Of a DNA stretch of 6,602 bases, positions 5,699-6,602 are shown piece by piece. The notes below the pieces were generated by a model, which was not told the origin of the DNA, searched no databases, and worked only from the letters and a program-made list of their open reading frames with translations. Within the stretch, counting starts at the first letter, position 1. The number at the start of each line of letters is the position of its first letter. The position numbers and the translations under genes are program-made. Location: positions 1-6,602 of the forward strand of contig JACRGW010000145.1 in assembly GCA_016212195.1 (NCBI GenBank), written 5' to 3'. The DNA is from Nitrospirota bacterium. GTDB taxonomy: Bacteria; Nitrospirota; Thermodesulfovibrionia; JACRGW01.

Positions 5699-6602
5699 GC
5701 TGTTTTAATCCTCTTCACATCGAGTACTCCCTCAACCTGCTCAACCTTCTTGATTACCCTGTCGAGTTGATTCAGGTCTTTAACCTCAACCACAAAATTC
5801 AGATAGGCCTTTTTATCCTCAGTTGTAGAGATATTTGCCTGGCTTATATTCACCTCAGCAGAGGTGATAGCGGATGATACATTTGCGAGAAGCCCTGGTT
5901 TATCCACTGTATATACAGATATCCTGACAGGATGTGTAGATTCATCCTGTTCCCAGTCTACTTCTATTAGGCGGTCTTTATCTACCGCAAGATCTATCAC
6001 ATTTGAGCAATCCTCCGTATGAATTGATACACCCCTGCCTCTCGTTATAAAGCCAATGATCTTATCACCCGGGATAGGGCTACAGCATTTAGAAAAATGG
6101 ATGAGGATATCATCAATACCTTTTACCATGACACCCCTTTCCCCTTTCTCCTTCTTTAAAGGCCTTTTAATGGGCATCTCTCCTTCTTTAACTTTTTCAG
6201 GAACAAGTCGGTTAATCACCTGTAATGCTGAGACCTTTCCATACCCTATGGCTACTAACATCTCCTCTGTACCCTGAAATCCTAAACCATTGGCAATATC
6301 GATTATCTCCTTCGATTTTATTAATGATGGACTGTGATCATGTCTCTTAAACTCCCTTTCCAGGAGTTCCCTGCCGAGTTCTAAGGACCTCTTTCTCTCC
6401 TCTGCCTTTATCCATTGTTTTATCCTTGTCTTTGCCCTTGGAGTGACTACAAATTTCAACCAGTCCCGGCTGGGGATATGTGTTGCAGATGTCTGAATTT
6501 CAACGGAATCACCATTTTTGAGCTGGTATTTCAAAGGTACTATCTTTCCGTTCACCCTTGACCCTACACAATGATGCCCTATATCGGAGTGGATACTGTA
6601 TG
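5695..6602 (-). CDS. rel: RelA/SpoT family (p)ppGpp synthetase/hydrolase, C-terminal part
   Basis: Partial: the frame stays open to the right edge, and about 301 C-terminal residues of a protein normally over 700 long are visible. Long RelA/SpoT proteins make and/or hydrolyse the alarmone (p)ppGpp; the catalytic HD and synthetase domains lie outside the window. Visible in order are the end of the TGS domain (YSIHSDIGHHCVGSRVNGKI, then PLKYQLKNGDSVEI; 6600 to about 6496) and the helical domain starting DWLKFVVTPRAKTRIKQW. Next comes the conserved-cysteine domain with HFSKCCSPIPGD (about 6099-6064) and a following H-T-E-D-C. A C-terminal ACT domain runs from HPVRISVYTVDKPGLL to the end (about 5931-5698). 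The ATG-like start near 6555 is really an internal GTG valine. Whether it is a bifunctional Rel or a SpoT/RelA specialist cannot be decided without the N-terminus. Confidence 0.96.
   Translation of the reverse strand, partial: YSIHSDIGHHCVGSRVNGKIVPLKYQLKNGDSVEIQTSATHIPSRDWLKFVVTPRAKTRIKQWIKAEERKRSLELGRELLEREFKRHDHSPSLIKSKEIIDIANGLGFQGTEEMLVAIGYGKVSALQVINRLVPEKVKEGEMPIKRPLKKEKGERGVMVKGIDDILIHFSKCCSPIPGDKIIGFITRGRGVSIHTEDCSNVIDLAVDKDRLIEVDWEQDESTHPVRISVYTVDKPGLLANVSSAITSAEVNISQANISTTEDKKAYLNFVVEVKDLNQLDRVIKKVEQVEGVLDVKRIKTA

Noticed and set aside
5671..5700. Terminator for rel inside the end of rpmB (T7 run on the minus strand)
   Set aside because: The run of T is preceded only by a short TTTCGAAA palindrome, too weak for a convincing intrinsic terminator.
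6553..6555. Start codon of a short stand-alone ACT/TGS protein
   Set aside because: The codon is GTG within an uninterrupted TGS-domain sequence (HHCVGSRVNGK) that continues to the window edge, so it is an internal valine of a long Rel protein.

Overview
This window is a bacterial chromosomal segment made almost entirely of conserved translation and RNA-metabolism genes. The base composition is moderately AT-rich (judged by eye). The gene set is Bacteria-type: IF2, RbfA, TruB, S15, L28 and a RelA/SpoT stringent-response enzyme. The order infB-ylxP-rbfA-nrnA-truB-rpsO-pnp, with a DHH-family NrnA inserted between rbfA and truB, is typical of many Gram-positive, deltaproteobacterial and Nitrospirota-like genomes. 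I lean towards an uncultured deltaproteobacterial or Nitrospirota-type lineage, but the window alone cannot settle this.

Layout. Seven genes lie on the minus strand and read leftwards from about 5400: infB (IF2), ylxP (DUF503), rbfA, nrnA, truB, rpsO, then the first codons of pnp at the left edge. On the right, rpmB (L28) lies on the plus strand, divergent from infB across a 91-bp spacer that holds both candidate promoters. The C-terminal part of a rel/spoT gene reads leftwards from the right edge and meets rpmB tail to tail, with the two stop codons interlocked in a TTAA.

How the genes work together. IF2 starts translation. RbfA and TruB mature 16S rRNA and tRNA. S15 nucleates the small-subunit platform. 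NrnA and PNPase degrade RNA oligonucleotides and longer RNAs. L28 belongs to the large subunit. Rel links ribosome activity to (p)ppGpp.

The genes themselves look ordinary and intact, and I found no defence, mobile or novel enzymatic system. The least ordinary content is in the spacers. Two are occupied by 7-bp-period repeats of different sequence: direct AGTTAAG units between infB and ylxP, and GATGCAN-type units in inverted orientation, able to form a hairpin, between nrnA and truB. Also of note are a probable leaderless promoter in front of rbfA, infB heading its own cluster without nusA upstream, and weak or absent Shine-Dalgarno sequences in front of several genes. The largest gene-free stretch is 107 bp, so no spacer over 300 bp exists.
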